NCBI GenBank assembly: GCA_031257795.1
Contig: JAIRNW010000014.1
Span: 1-6,308, forward strand
Length of the DNA stretch: 6,308 nt
Reading direction: 5' to 3'
From: Holosporales bacterium
GTDB lineage: Bacteria > Pseudomonadota > Alphaproteobacteria > BNTO01
Shown here: piece after piece, positions 5,900 through 6,308 of the stretch
Layout of the letters: each line of letters opens with the position of its first letter
How positions within the stretch are numbered: position 1 is the stretch's first letter
Translations under genes and position numbers: made by a program
The notes under the pieces: generated by a model
The model's input: only the letters and a program-made list of their open reading frames with translations
Told to the model about the DNA's origin: nothing
Database searches by the model: none

Positions 5900-6308
5900 C
5901 CCGTCCGGTGTACCATCCCGGCGTCCGAAACTCTACCGCCGCAGGGATACCTTTGAAACAAGACAATAGTTTTTATCCAGATAACGGCGGTTGTCCGCTT
6001 CATAGGCGAATTTGGGGGGGAACTGGAACAATACCGCCTCCAGCCGCCCGGCCCGGAGAACCGGGTCTATGGCTTCCCGGTAGGCTTTCGCGTCCCCTTT
6101 CCAGGACGAGGGGTTTATCTCATGGGTTAGGGCCCGGTAGGCTTTTATGGAAAAAGTCAGGTCAGGATCTCCGGTAACGAGCATTTTCTCCAGGTTGGTG
6201 GCTTTGGGCATCCCATAATAGGTATGGTCCAATTCAACGGTACGGAACAGACCGGAATACAGGGATAACCGCGCCGCGGGCTTGGTCCCTTCGGGGTAGA
6301 CCGGCCCC
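5774..6308 (-). pseudogene. DUF72 (YecE-like) protein gene, partial, frameshifted and 3'-truncated
   Basis: Read from the right edge, the minus strand gives GPVYPEGTK, then TVELDHTYYGMPKATN, AVLFQFPPKF, NRRYLDK, AAVEFRTPGWY and YIRLHGRN in the order typical of DUF72, a TIM-barrel family of unknown biochemical role. The start lies beyond the window. The frame breaks after NRRYLDK: the first frame runs to a stop at 5933, whereas the family sequence continues in another frame as LLSCFKGIPAAVEF from about 5969. Adding one A to the five-A run (5970-5974) would restore the frame, giving LDKKLLSCF. After HGRN (5772-5783) DUF72 similarity stops and the complement of the repetitive gene begins, so the C-terminal part, usually several tens of residues, is missing. 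By eye this segment is richer in GC than the rest. It is a decayed gene, a foreign fragment, or sequence from another organism joined in assembly. Confidence 0.8.

Noticed and set aside
5178..5966. A 262-codon minus-strand frame combining DUF72 residues with an Arg/Cys/Leu-rich tail.
   Set aside because: Only the first part (5774-5966) is DUF72. The rest is the complement of the repetitive gene, open because its repeats lack antisense stops.
5964..5976. Programmed -1 frameshift in the DUF72 gene.
   Set aside because: The slippery heptamer is imperfect, the gene is truncated anyway, and the family is not known for recoding. A simple indel explains it.

Overview
The window most likely comes from an alphaproteobacterium, plausibly a host-associated one of the Holosporales/Rickettsiales type. 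The best evidence is a full-length SecA with alphaproteobacterial-style motifs. Other support comes from an encoded-CCA tRNA-Leu, two small or repetitive Sec-exported proteins without recognisable family, and intergenic regions full of palindromic, diverged repeats. The order-level placement is an inference from sequence style; no search was run.

Layout, left to right. Positions 1-203 hold a long imperfect inverted repeat (arms about 1-53 and 106-156) followed by a dispersed repeat (163-203). On the minus strand, 236-655 encodes a 139-residue exported protein of unknown function. A plus-strand tRNA-Leu(CAA) lies at 794-880 behind a good -35 box. A second copy of the dispersed repeat (931-975) abuts the stop codon of secA. 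secA fills 981-4001 on the minus strand and is complete: both ATPase folds, the helical scaffold and a zinc-binding SEC-C motif, with a longer than usual C-terminal region. The 365-bp divergent spacer 4002-4366 contains a palindrome of about 105 bp, predicted to lie in the secA leader, and promoter-like sequences facing both ways.

On the plus strand, 4367-5899 encodes an exported low-complexity protein: signal peptide, Ala/Pro/Gln-rich linker, a helical domain with one ankyrin-like stretch, an acidic octapeptide array, a strict 10-residue Ser-Arg-Asn-Gly-Asp array, and two copies of a 45-bp direct repeat.

Immediately after the second 45-bp copy (about 5773) the character of the DNA changes. 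From there to the right edge the minus strand encodes part of a DUF72 (YecE-like) protein, cut off at the junction and interrupted by a one-base frameshift near 5970. The last 40 or so residues of the repetitive protein are therefore antisense DUF72 sequence. This is either a real rearrangement or an assembly chimera, and it is the point most in need of checking.

The genes do not form an operon. SecA drives Sec-dependent export, and both uncharacterised proteins carry Sec-type signal peptides, so they are expected clients of the pathway.
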